A DNA stretch of 64,000 bases from Pseudomonas sp. 14P_8.1_Bac3. GTDB lineage: Bacteria; Pseudomonadota; Gammaproteobacteria; Pseudomonadales; Pseudomonadaceae. Under the pieces are notes generated by a model. It was not told the DNA's origin. It saw only the letters and a program-made list of their open reading frames with translations, and searched no databases. The stretch covers positions 1-64,000 of the forward strand of contig NZ_JANLOD010000078.1 in assembly GCF_025466085.1 (NCBI RefSeq), read 5' to 3'. How positions within the stretch are numbered: position 1 is the stretch's first letter; every line of letters begins with the position of its first letter. Positions 25,397 through 33,711 of the stretch are shown here, one piece after another. Position numbers and translations under genes: made by a program.

Positions 25397-27154
25397 GTGG
25401 CATTGACGATTCTTGGCCTGTCCGGCGCCCTTAGCCATGATCCTTCCGCAGCCCTGTACATCGACGGCAAACTGGTCGCAGCGGCGGAAGAAGAGCGCTT
25501 CGTGCGCGATAAACACGCAAAGAACCGCATGCCTTACGAATCGGCGAAGTTCTGCCTCGAGCAGGCCGGTATCAAGCCCTCCGACGTTGACGTGGTGGCA
25601 ATTCCGTTTGCGCCGATCAGCCTGTTCGGCAAGGCCCGCTGGCACTACGCCAAGCGTTACTGGTATGCCCCGGACCGCGCCCTTGACGCGATCCTGATGG
25701 GCAATCGTCGCTACAAACGCTATCGCAACAAGATCGTCTGGTGCCTCGAACAACTGGGTTTCGATCCGAAGAAGATCAAGATCGAGCCGGTCGAACACCA
25801 CCTGGCCCACGCCTCCAGCGCTTACCACTGCTCCGGTTTCAAAGAAAAAACCGCGATCCTCGGGATCGACGGCAAGGGTGAATACGCCACGACCTTCTTC
25901 GGCTACGGCGAAAACGGCAAGATCCACAAGATCAAGGAATTCTTCGATCCGGACTCCCTCGGTGGCCTGTACGGTGCGATCACCGAGTTCCTCGGTTTCG
26001 AAATGCTCGACGGCGAGTTCAAGGTCATGGGCATGGCGCCGTACGGCGACGCCAGCAAATACGATTTTTCGCGCCTGGCTTCCTTCGAGAACGGTGAGCT
26101 GGTGATCAACACCGACTACGCCAACGTCATCGGTCTGCGTCGCTATAAAGAGAAGGGCAAGGGTTTCTACTTTTCGCCGAAGCTGATCGAGTGGCTGGGG
26201 CCGAAGCGCGAAGGCGACATCGCTGACGAGCCTTACATCCACTACGCCGCGAGCATGCAAGCGCTGTTCGAAAAGATCTCGCTGCAGATGATCGACTACT
26301 ACCTGGGCGACGTGCTCAAGGAAACCGGCAAGCTGGCTTTCGCTGGCGGCTGTGCGTTGAACGTCAAGCTGAACCAGAAAATCATCGCCCGCGATGACGT
26401 CAAGGAGCTGTTCGTGCAACCTGCGTCCGGCGATGCCGGCACTGCGGTCGGTGCGGCCGCTTACGTGTCCCACGCCCGTGGCGTGCCGGTCGAGAAGATG
26501 GAACACGTTTACCTCGGCCCGTCGTACAGCAACGAAGACGTACTCGCGGCCTGCGCCCGTCACCCGAGCAAGCCGGTATGGCGCAAGCTCGAGAACATGC
26601 CGGAAAACATCGCCAAAATCATGGTCGACGGCAACCCGGTGGCCTGGTTCCAGGGGCGCATGGAGTTCGGTCCGCGTGCCTTGGGCGGGCGTTCTATCAT
26701 CGGGTGCCCGAGCGCGACCGGCGTGGCCGATCGCATCAACCACCAGATCAAGTTCCGCGAGCGTTGGAGGCCTTTCTGCCCCTCGATGCTCGACACTGTT
26801 GCCCCGCAGATGATCAAGATCGATCACCCGGCGCCGTTCATGACCTTCACCTTTGAAGTGGCGGAAGAGTGGAAGACCCGGGTGCCCGAAGTTGTCCACG
26901 AAGACGGCACGTCCCGGGCCCAGGTGCTCAAGCGTGAATACAACCCGCGCTACTACGACATGATGAAAGCGCTCGAAGTCCTGACTGGCAACGGCGTATC
27001 GCTGAACACTTCGCTCAACCGTCGTGGTGAACCGATGATCTGCTCGCCGACGGATGCCCTGAACATGTTCTTCGGTTCCGACCTACAGTATCTGATCATG
27101 GAAGACATTCTGGTGGTCAAAGAGGGCGCGAACGCATATGACACGCTCGGCTGA
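25397..27154 (+). CDS. NodU/CmcH-type carbamoyltransferase of LPS core
   Basis: 585 residues of the NodU/TobZ O-carbamoyltransferase family, which uses carbamoyl phosphate and ATP. Motifs: HHLAHASSAYH (metal-binding His) and LGIDGKGEYATT in the N-terminal ASKHA-like part. In P. aeruginosa the gene in this position (PA5005, wapO in some literature) carbamoylates core heptose II. Start is GTG at 25397 reading MALTILGLSGALSHDPSAAL, with GAGG about 11 bases upstream. It overlaps the next gene by 17 bases. Confidence 0.92.
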   Translation: MALTILGLSGALSHDPSAALYIDGKLVAAAEEERFVRDKHAKNRMPYESAKFCLEQAGIKPSDVDVVAIPFAPISLFGKARWHYAKRYWYAPDRALDAILMGNRRYKRYRNKIVWCLEQLGFDPKKIKIEPVEHHLAHASSAYHCSGFKEKTAILGIDGKGEYATTFFGYGENGKIHKIKEFFDPDSLGGLYGAITEFLGFEMLDGEFKVMGMAPYGDASKYDFSRLASFENGELVINTDYANVIGLRRYKEKGKGFYFSPKLIEWLGPKREGDIADEPYIHYAASMQALFEKISLQMIDYYLGDVLKETGKLAFAGGCALNVKLNQKIIARDDVKELFVQPASGDAGTAVGAAAYVSHARGVPVEKMEHVYLGPSYSNEDVLAACARHPSKPVWRKLENMPENIAKIMVDGNPVAWFQGRMEFGPRALGGRSIIGCPSATGVADRINHQIKFRERWRPFCPSMLDTVAPQMIKIDHPAPFMTFTFEVAEEWKTRVPEVVHEDGTSRAQVLKREYNPRYYDMMKALEVLTGNGVSLNTSLNRRGEPMICSPTDALNMFFGSDLQYLIMEDILVVKEGANAYDTLG

Positions 27155-28268
27155 ACGCCATGTGCTGCAGTTCTGTCACGGCTATGACGGTCCGTTTCTG
27201 GACTGCGCCCGGCAGTACGCCAGTCTGTTCGCGGGATCCGGCTATCGAGTGACCACGGTGTTCCTGACCGGGGAGGCCGATGCTGAGGTCGCCGCGGCCT
27301 GCGCTTCTGATGAAGTGCTGTTCATGGAATACAGTTCCAGGGCCATTCGTGGCCTGAAGCTGGGCGCCATTGCCGATCTGCGCAAGATCGCCGCCTCGCG
27401 CAACTTCAGCTTCTGCATCGCCCACCGATTCAAGCCGCTCTACATTGCTTTGCTCGGCACCTCGTTGCCGGTGATCGGCGTGCATCACGCGTTTGACGAC
27501 TACGCGCGTGGCACCCGCAAATTCTTCGCCAATTTTTTCCGCAAGCGCTTGAGCCTGCTCGGAGTCTCTGACGCCGTGCGCGACGATATTCGCATATGCC
27601 TGCCAAAATGGCCGGCTGAGCGGATTCAGACCCTCCATAACCGCATCGATGTGCAAGCCTTGCAGGACAGCCATGTCTCCGTGCGCGAAGCGCGGGAAAC
27701 CCTGGGGTTGTCGATGGATGCGTGGGTGATCGGCAACGTGGGCAGGCTGCACCCGGACAAGGACCAGACCACGTTATTGCACGGTTTTGCTGCGGCGTTA
27801 CCGAAGTTGCCAGCCAACAGTCAGTTGGTGATTCTCGGGATTGGCCGTCTGGAGCATGAGCTCAAGGCCATGGCTCGGGAGCTGGGGATTGGCGATCGCG
27901 TGCTGTTCCTTGGTCAGGTACCTGAGGCTCGTCGCTATTTCCGTGCCTTCGATGTGTTTGCCTTGAGTTCCGATCACGAGCCGTTCGGCATGGTGCTGCT
28001 GGAGGCCATGGCCGCCGGTGTGCCCCTGCTGGCGACGGCGTGTGGCGGGGCGAAGGAAGTGGTCGAAGGTGTCGGCATTCTGTTTCCGCTGGGCGATGTC
28101 GAGCGCCTGGCGCAAGGCCTGCAACATCTGGCCGCCATGGATGACCTGCAGCGTCGTCAGTGCGCCGAACTGATGCTTGACCGTTTGCGGGAGCGCTTCT
28201 CCGATCGCGCGGTGCGCGATGCTTTCTGGCATTTGCCGATCGTCACCGAACTGACGGTGAGGGGTTGA
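27138..28268 (+). CDS. GT4 glycosyltransferase of LPS core (PA5004/WapH-like)
   Basis: 376 residues with the GT4 pattern: IGNVGRLHPDKDQTTLLHGF at the domain junction and SSDHEPFGMVLLEAMAAG in the donor-binding E-x7-E region. It overlaps the carbamoyltransferase by 17 bases and the mig-14 gene by one. It probably adds a hexose to the outer core; the exact linkage cannot be read from sequence. It is similar in style to the 31542 gene, suggesting an old duplication. Confidence 0.87.
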   Translation: MTRSAERHVLQFCHGYDGPFLDCARQYASLFAGSGYRVTTVFLTGEADAEVAAACASDEVLFMEYSSRAIRGLKLGAIADLRKIAASRNFSFCIAHRFKPLYIALLGTSLPVIGVHHAFDDYARGTRKFFANFFRKRLSLLGVSDAVRDDIRICLPKWPAERIQTLHNRIDVQALQDSHVSVREARETLGLSMDAWVIGNVGRLHPDKDQTTLLHGFAAALPKLPANSQLVILGIGRLEHELKAMARELGIGDRVLFLGQVPEARRYFRAFDVFALSSDHEPFGMVLLEAMAAGVPLLATACGGAKEVVEGVGILFPLGDVERLAQGLQHLAAMDDLQRRQCAELMLDRLRERFSDRAVRDAFWHLPIVTELTVRG

Positions 28269-29164
28269 TGCTCAACCGATTCCAAGGCTGGCGCGAACGT
28301 GGTTGGGCAGTGATCGACGCCTCGACGTACGCCGAGACCTGGCAACACTATGGCGGCAGTGTCGCCACTCACCCCATGGTGGTCGAGCGCCTGGCGCAGT
28401 TGGCTGGCATTCCGGTGCGCTACCTCGGCTGGGCACCGAATGGCGAAATTCAGGCGGCCATTCCGACCTGGGGCCGCGACCTGGCCTTGTCCAAGGACGT
28501 GCTCAAGCGCCGCGGTAAAAAAGGACTGTTCGACCTCGGTAATGCCGAGCTGATCCTGCCCGCCGCCGTCGATACCCAAGCCCCCCTGCGCCATCGCGCA
28601 CGTTATTTGTCCGCACTGAATGAAGGTCGCTTCAGCGGCATCAGGTTGCAGGCGGAACAACTGGCCATGGCCCGCACACCAGAAGAACTGTCGAAAAAGT
28701 TTCGCTATAACCAGCGCCGTGAATTGCGCTTGCTGGAGGAGGCGGGCGGCGTGGTGCGGCCGGTCAGCGGATTCTCCAGTGGCGAACTGGCGGCGATCTA
28801 CTGCGATTTGTTCCAGCGCCGTTGGGGTTTTCCGGCGACCGGGGCCGAGCGCATGGCTGAGGTGATCGAGCTATTGCGTGATTTGCTGATCGGCTCGGTG
28901 ATCTTCCTCAACGATGCGCCGATCGCGATTCAACTGGTGTACCGCGTCGAAGCGCCGCAATGGATCAGTGTCGAGTACATCAATGGCGGCGTTGACCCCG
29001 AGACCCGCGAATTCAGCCCTGGTAGCGTCCTGAGTTTTCTCAATACCCAAAGCGCCTGGGAGCATGCACGTGCGCTGGACAAGCCCCTGCGCTTTTCCTT
29101 CGGTCGCGCCGACCGTGAATACAAGGACCGCTGGTGCAATCCTGTGCCGGTCTTCACCGTATGA
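28268..29164 (+). CDS. mig-14: Mig-14 family protein
   Basis: 298 residues matching Mig-14 (N-terminus MLNRFQGWRERGWAVIDASTY; C-terminal FSFGRADREYKDRWCNP). In Salmonella and P. aeruginosa (PA5003) Mig-14 contributes to resistance to antimicrobial peptides, probably through an acyltransferase-like (GNAT-fold) activity at the inner membrane. ATG at 28268 overlaps the preceding stop; a TTG one codon earlier is unlikely. It is followed with a 4-base overlap by dnpA. Confidence 0.88.
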   Translation: MLNRFQGWRERGWAVIDASTYAETWQHYGGSVATHPMVVERLAQLAGIPVRYLGWAPNGEIQAAIPTWGRDLALSKDVLKRRGKKGLFDLGNAELILPAAVDTQAPLRHRARYLSALNEGRFSGIRLQAEQLAMARTPEELSKKFRYNQRRELRLLEEAGGVVRPVSGFSSGELAAIYCDLFQRRWGFPATGAERMAEVIELLRDLLIGSVIFLNDAPIAIQLVYRVEAPQWISVEYINGGVDPETREFSPGSVLSFLNTQSAWEHARALDKPLRFSFGRADREYKDRWCNPVPVFTV

Positions 29165-30606
29165 GCCCACCCATGAGCCGCAAACAGCAATTGCTCAAGC
29201 GCCACCGGCGCAACAAACGCATCGGCCTGTTGATCGCCCTGGTGCTGTTGATCGGTATTGGCGTCCTGGTGGCCTGGTGGCTGCCGCTGGTGCTCGCGGT
29301 CCTCGGCTGGATCGCTCACGAAGCCTGGTTCGCCGACCATTTGTTTTATTCGCCCAAGGACGATTACGCGTACAGCTTTCCGCCCTACACCCCGCAACCG
29401 AAGATTCATCTGGACGGAGAGCGTTTGCGTCTGGATGACGGTGTCATGCTGGTGGACGACGCGACGCTGATCCTGGCGCTGCGGGTCAAAAGCACCTGGC
29501 TCGGACGCTTTATCGACCCGTTCGTCGAGTTGGCGGGTGGCGACAATCCTGATCGGCAAACCTTCGAGCGCGGCGCCAACGGCTTGCGCTATCTCAATCT
29601 CAGTGGTCAGGCGCAAGTGCTGTCCCGGGGTGAGCTGCGTTTGCGCGGACGTTTTTGCCGGGTGCTGGGCGAACCCGTGCTCTGGGCGTTCGAACAGCCG
29701 GATTACCGCCGTCAACGTGTAATGGTGATCGCCCCTCACGCGGACGACGCCGAGCTGGCAGCCTACGGTTTGTACAGTCAGGCGGACGAAGCCTGGATCG
29801 TCACCCTTACTGCAGGTGAAATCGAAGCGGATCATTATCGGCAGATCGGCCTGAACAAGGTCGAGGCGGCACGTTTGAAAGGGCGGTTGCGCGCCTGGGA
29901 CAGCATCGCCGTGCCACGCTGGGCGGGGGTGCCGGAAGCTCATTGCGTGCAGTTGGGCTATTTCTGCCTGCAACTGGCGGGGATGCAGGCCGCGCCATCC
30001 AGACCCGTGGGTTCGCGTGAAGCGGAGATGGATGACACGCGATTGTTCCGTCAGTTGAACCCCTTTGCCCTGCCGGGCGACGTCGATGGTGCGCCGACCT
30101 GGAATAACCTGCTGGCCGATCTGCGCGAATTGCTGCTACGCGCTCGCCCCGAAGTCATCGTGTTGCCGCACCCGACGTTCGATCCGCACCCGGACCACAT
30201 CTGCGCTCAGCAAGCGGTTCTGGAAGCGCTTCGAGGCCTCGACTGGCAGCCGACCACGTTGCTCGGTTATGCCAACCATTTGCATGACAACGATCGCTGG
30301 CCCATGGGCGATGCCGGGCATGGCATTGCGCTGCCGCCGGCTTTCGATGCTTCGCTGCCCATGCAGCCGTTCTGCCTGCCGGTGCCACCGACGCTTCAGC
30401 GTGATAAGGCCATGGCGCTGGCAATGATGCACGACTTGCAGCCGCGCATGCCGTTCAAGCGGCGCCTGCGGCGGTTGATACAGTGGCTCTTGGCCAGTAG
30501 AGTGCCGCCCCTCTATGGTGAGAATGAGTTCTTTCGCAAGGCGGTCAGACGCCAAGAGCTGTTCTGGCTCCTGCAGCAGGTTGAAACATCCGGGCAGCAG
30601 AACTGA
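29161..30606 (+). CDS. dnpA: PIG-L family de-N-acetylase DnpA
   Basis: About 481 residues with an N-terminal membrane anchor (IGLLIALVLLIGIGVLVAWW, about residues 21-40) and a PIG-L deacetylase domain. Zinc-site motifs: APHADDAEL (~192) and a later HPTFDPHPDH. In P. aeruginosa DnpA (PA5002) acts on LPS core or a related glycan and influences fluoroquinolone tolerance. I chose ATG 29161 because it overlaps the mig-14 stop; ATG 29173 (MSRKQQLLKRHRR) is equally possible. Confidence 0.88.
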   Translation: MSPPMSRKQQLLKRHRRNKRIGLLIALVLLIGIGVLVAWWLPLVLAVLGWIAHEAWFADHLFYSPKDDYAYSFPPYTPQPKIHLDGERLRLDDGVMLVDDATLILALRVKSTWLGRFIDPFVELAGGDNPDRQTFERGANGLRYLNLSGQAQVLSRGELRLRGRFCRVLGEPVLWAFEQPDYRRQRVMVIAPHADDAELAAYGLYSQADEAWIVTLTAGEIEADHYRQIGLNKVEAARLKGRLRAWDSIAVPRWAGVPEAHCVQLGYFCLQLAGMQAAPSRPVGSREAEMDDTRLFRQLNPFALPGDVDGAPTWNNLLADLRELLLRARPEVIVLPHPTFDPHPDHICAQQAVLEALRGLDWQPTTLLGYANHLHDNDRWPMGDAGHGIALPPAFDASLPMQPFCLPVPPTLQRDKAMALAMMHDLQPRMPFKRRLRRLIQWLLASRVPPLYGENEFFRKAVRRQELFWLLQQVETSGQQN

Positions 30607-30624
30607 AGTACACGTCTGCCTGGC

Positions 30625-31545
30625 ATGGCGGCGTTTCCCAGCATTTACAGTGAGTTTTCCGTGATCAACCCTTGCCCGCGTATTTTGTTCCTGATGCCTT
30701 ATTTCGGTCGCTGGCCTTTCTGGATGCCGTTTTTCCTGGAAAGCTGTCGTCGAAATCCCGACATAGACTGGTTGCTGTTCAGTGACTGCGGGGTTCCCGA
30801 GGACTTGCCGCCCAACGTCACCGTCGAAAGCATGACGTTCAGCGATTACTGCGGGCTGGTGTCCGAGCGCCTGAACATCGACTTTGCGCCGAAGGAGGCG
30901 TACAAGCTGTGCGACATCAGGCCTGCGTTCGGGCTGATTCATGCCGATCGTCTGCAAGGCTATGATTTCTGGGGATTCGGCGACCTTGATCTGGTGTACG
31001 GTGATTTGCGCAGTTACTTCACTGCCGAGCGCCTGGCGGCCTACGACCTGTTCTCGACCCACGAGCGCCGGGTGGCCGGGCACCTTTGCCTGATCAGGAA
31101 CACCGAGCGCACGCGCCAGTTGTTCAGGCAGATCAAGGATTGGGAAGCGCGGTTTACCGACCAGAAGCATCACGCACTGGACGAGGGGGCCTTCAGTCGA
31201 ATCTTTCTCTGGCGCAAGAATTTTCCCGACCCTTTGTTCAAACTGGTGGGCAAGTTCAACCCGTGGCGCCGCCGCAGCGAATTCACCGAGGCCTTCAGCA
31301 CGCCGGGTGGTTGCATCAAGTGGCATGACGGGACCGAGAACTTCCCGCTCCAGTGGTATTGGCGCGACGGCCAGGTCACCAATGATCGCGATGGCGATCG
31401 CCGGTTTCCGTATTTCCATTTCGTTTGCTGGAAGCGCAACGAATGGTCACGGTTGCCACAACCTGATCCGGTGGAGCTCAAGCGTCTCGCCGCTGAGCCC
31501 GCCTGGGTCATCGACGCGACTGGTTTTCACCGGGGAGAGTTATGA
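30625..31545 (+). CDS. DUF6625-type putative glycosyltransferase
   Basis: 306 residues. It contains LFLMPYFGRWPFW near the N-terminus and a DxD-like GFGDLDLVYGDLRSYF, consistent with a GT-A-type transferase acting on the LPS core. A GTG at 30661 (MINPCPRILFLMPYFG) is a credible alternative start and would remove 12 weakly conserved residues. The last 4 bases overlap the next gene, so it belongs to the same operon. No P. aeruginosa counterpart at this place is known to me. Acceptor and sugar unknown. Confidence 0.7.
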   Translation: MAAFPSIYSEFSVINPCPRILFLMPYFGRWPFWMPFFLESCRRNPDIDWLLFSDCGVPEDLPPNVTVESMTFSDYCGLVSERLNIDFAPKEAYKLCDIRPAFGLIHADRLQGYDFWGFGDLDLVYGDLRSYFTAERLAAYDLFSTHERRVAGHLCLIRNTERTRQLFRQIKDWEARFTDQKHHALDEGAFSRIFLWRKNFPDPLFKLVGKFNPWRRRSEFTEAFSTPGGCIKWHDGTENFPLQWYWRDGQVTNDRDGDRRFPYFHFVCWKRNEWSRLPQPDPVELKRLAAEPAWVIDATGFHRGEL

Positions 31546-32696
31546 GTCAACGGTTGAAGGTTCTGCAATTGCAGCCTGACTATAACGTCAAAGCCCATGA
31601 CTTTGCCGACCTGGCAGAGCAGATCGTCAAGGCTTTGCCGGGCGATCGCTACGAAGTGACTGCCGCGTTCCTGCGCGGCAAGCCGGGGCCGGGCGAGGCG
31701 GTGAGCCGAGCCGCGCGCTCCGTGTATTTCGAGTTTTCCGACAAATCGCTCAAGGGCATGCGCCTGCGTGCCATGTGGCGGCTGTACCAGTTTTGCCGCA
31801 AAGAAAAATTCGATGTGGTGATCTGTAACCGCTTCAAACCCGTGAACATGATGCTGACGCTCAACCGCTGGTTGAAAGTGCCACTGTGCATCGGCATCTC
31901 CCACGGCTTCGGAGAGTACGACCGCTTCTACCGGCGTCGCCAGACCCAGCGCCTGATCGATCGTCACTGGCGTTTTGTCGGTGTGTCGCCGGCGGTCAAA
32001 CAGTACCTGCTGGACTGTGATTGCGGTTTCACCGATGAAAACACCTACGCCATTACCAATGCGATCGACATCGAGCAGGCAGAGGGCTTGCAACATAGTC
32101 GCGAGCGCGCCCGGGAAATGCTCGGCATCGATCCGTCGGTGCGGTTGATCGGCGCGCTCGGCAGGTTGGTTCCGGTCAAGGGCCACACTTACTTGTTGCA
32201 AGCCTTTGCTGCGCTCAAGGACAAGTACCCGAACACGCAGCTGGCGATCATCGGTGCCGGTCGCGAAGAGTCGCGGCTGGCCGCCGAGATCGAGCGCCTG
32301 GGCCTGAGTGGACGTGCACACTTGCTGGGCTTCAAGGAAAACGCCTTGCAGTACGTGCGCGCCTTCGACATCTGGACCATGCCCTCGCTGGCTGAAGGTC
32401 TGGGCCTGGCATTGCTGGAAGGCATGAGCGGTCACCTCCCGGTGATCGCCTCCAATGTGCCGGCGATGCTGCCGCTGATCCAGGGCGCGGGCGGTCTGGC
32501 GATCACGCCTAAGGATGTGCCAAGCCTGGTCGCGGCGCTTGATCACTATCTTGGGCTGTCGGACGCAGCGCTCAGGGCCAAGGGCGAACAGGCCTATCGT
32601 TATCTCCAGGAACAACATGACATCGAGGTGTTCCGCCAGGAATACCTGAACCTGATCGACACTGGCCTGAGCCAGGCCCGCAAGGAATCACCATGA
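31542..32696 (+). CDS. GT4 glycosyltransferase Ssg-like (PA5001 position)
   Basis: 384 residues: N-terminal acceptor domain (VLQLQPDYNVKAHDFADLAEQ), junction LIGALGRLVPVKGHTYLLQAF and donor site PSLAEGLGLALLEGMSG. P. aeruginosa Ssg (PA5001) is a cell-surface sugar transferase affecting LPS, phage sensitivity and motility. It overlaps its neighbours by 4 bases each. The N-terminal part resembles the 27138 gene. Confidence 0.85.
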   Translation: MSQRLKVLQLQPDYNVKAHDFADLAEQIVKALPGDRYEVTAAFLRGKPGPGEAVSRAARSVYFEFSDKSLKGMRLRAMWRLYQFCRKEKFDVVICNRFKPVNMMLTLNRWLKVPLCIGISHGFGEYDRFYRRRQTQRLIDRHWRFVGVSPAVKQYLLDCDCGFTDENTYAITNAIDIEQAEGLQHSRERAREMLGIDPSVRLIGALGRLVPVKGHTYLLQAFAALKDKYPNTQLAIIGAGREESRLAAEIERLGLSGRAHLLGFKENALQYVRAFDIWTMPSLAEGLGLALLEGMSGHLPVIASNVPAMLPLIQGAGGLAITPKDVPSLVAALDHYLGLSDAALRAKGEQAYRYLQEQHDIEVFRQEYLNLIDTGLSQARKESP

Positions 32697-33577
32697 GCGA
32701 CGCACAACCCATCGTCACGGTCATCATCGCGTCGTATAACCACGGTCGCTACATTGAGGAAAGCATTCTCAGTGTGCTCAACCAGACCTACCCGAACATC
32801 GAGTTGCTGGTGGTCGATGATGGCTCCAGCGATGACAGCGTCGAGCGGATCAACGCTTTGCAGGCGCAACACGGCTTTGATTTCCGCGTCCAGCAGAACC
32901 AGGGACTGACCAACACCCTCAACGGCGCCATTGCCCGCGCCAAGGGTAGCCTCATCGTTCCTTTCGGTTCCGATGACATCATGTTGCCCGAGCGTATCGC
33001 CACGCAGGTGGCGCACATGGACGGCAAGCCCGAAGTCGGTATCTGCGCCGGCAATATCGAGCTGATGGACGCCGATGGCATTCCGTATCCGGAGTCGCGC
33101 CAGCGCCGCGATGTGCCGTTCCGTCGCCTGGACTTCGATGACATGTTTCTCGAGCGCAAGCCTTATCCGCCGGCGCCGACCCTGATGATTCGTCGCGAGG
33201 CGCTGGACAAGGTTGGCGGGTTCGATCCGACGATTCGTCTGGAAGACTTGTTGATCGAGCTGAAAGTGACCCATGCGGGTTACTACATTGATGGCTTGAA
33301 CGTGCTGATGGCGCGCTATCGCAAGCACGCCACCAATTCCTACAAGAACCACCGTTTCATGATTGACAACATTCTGCGTACTTATGACCTGTTCAGCGAT
33401 CACCCGCTGTACGAGCACGTACGCTACAAGTTTCTCAGTTCGATGTTCCTGAAAACCGCCAATCGAGACCGCAAGCTCGCGCGCGAACTGCTGGCGCAGA
33501 TTCCGTTCAAGGCGTGGAACAAGAAGACCTGGCGTGGCCTGGGCCGCTTGTATTTCTCGCGGTTGGAAAAAAGCTGA
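32693..33577 (+). CDS. GT2 glycosyltransferase of LPS outer core (WapR-like, PA5000 position)
   Basis: 294 residues of glycosyltransferase family 2: VTVIIASYNHGRYIEESILSV, then VVDDGSSDDSVER (first Asp of the donor site), and FGSDD as DxD equivalent. In P. aeruginosa WapR adds the rhamnose that receives O-antigen; the same role here is inferred from position. Last gene of the long operon; an inverted REP pair follows and waaL converges on it. Confidence 0.85.
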   Translation: MSDAQPIVTVIIASYNHGRYIEESILSVLNQTYPNIELLVVDDGSSDDSVERINALQAQHGFDFRVQQNQGLTNTLNGAIARAKGSLIVPFGSDDIMLPERIATQVAHMDGKPEVGICAGNIELMDADGIPYPESRQRRDVPFRRLDFDDMFLERKPYPPAPTLMIRREALDKVGGFDPTIRLEDLLIELKVTHAGYYIDGLNVLMARYRKHATNSYKNHRFMIDNILRTYDLFSDHPLYEHVRYKFLSSMFLKTANRDRKLARELLAQIPFKAWNKKTWRGLGRLYFSRLEKS

Positions 33578-33607
33578 GCTACCGATGAATCCGCGCCTGC
33601 CGCTGCA

Positions 33608-33709
33608 CCTGTAGGAGCGAGCTTGCTCGCGATGGTCGACAACGATGACGCGGCTTCCTGAGTACTCGCGTCATCCGAACGATCATCGCGAGCAAGCTCG
33701 CTCCTGCAT
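33608..33709. repeat. Inverted REP pair between converging genes
   Basis: CCTGTAGGAGCGAGCTTGCT (from 33608) and the reverse-complementary arm ending near 33709 enclose about 47 bases. It sits exactly between the converging ends of the GT2 gene and waaL, where it could act as a bidirectional transcript end. Confidence 0.85.
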
Positions 33710-33711
33710 GT

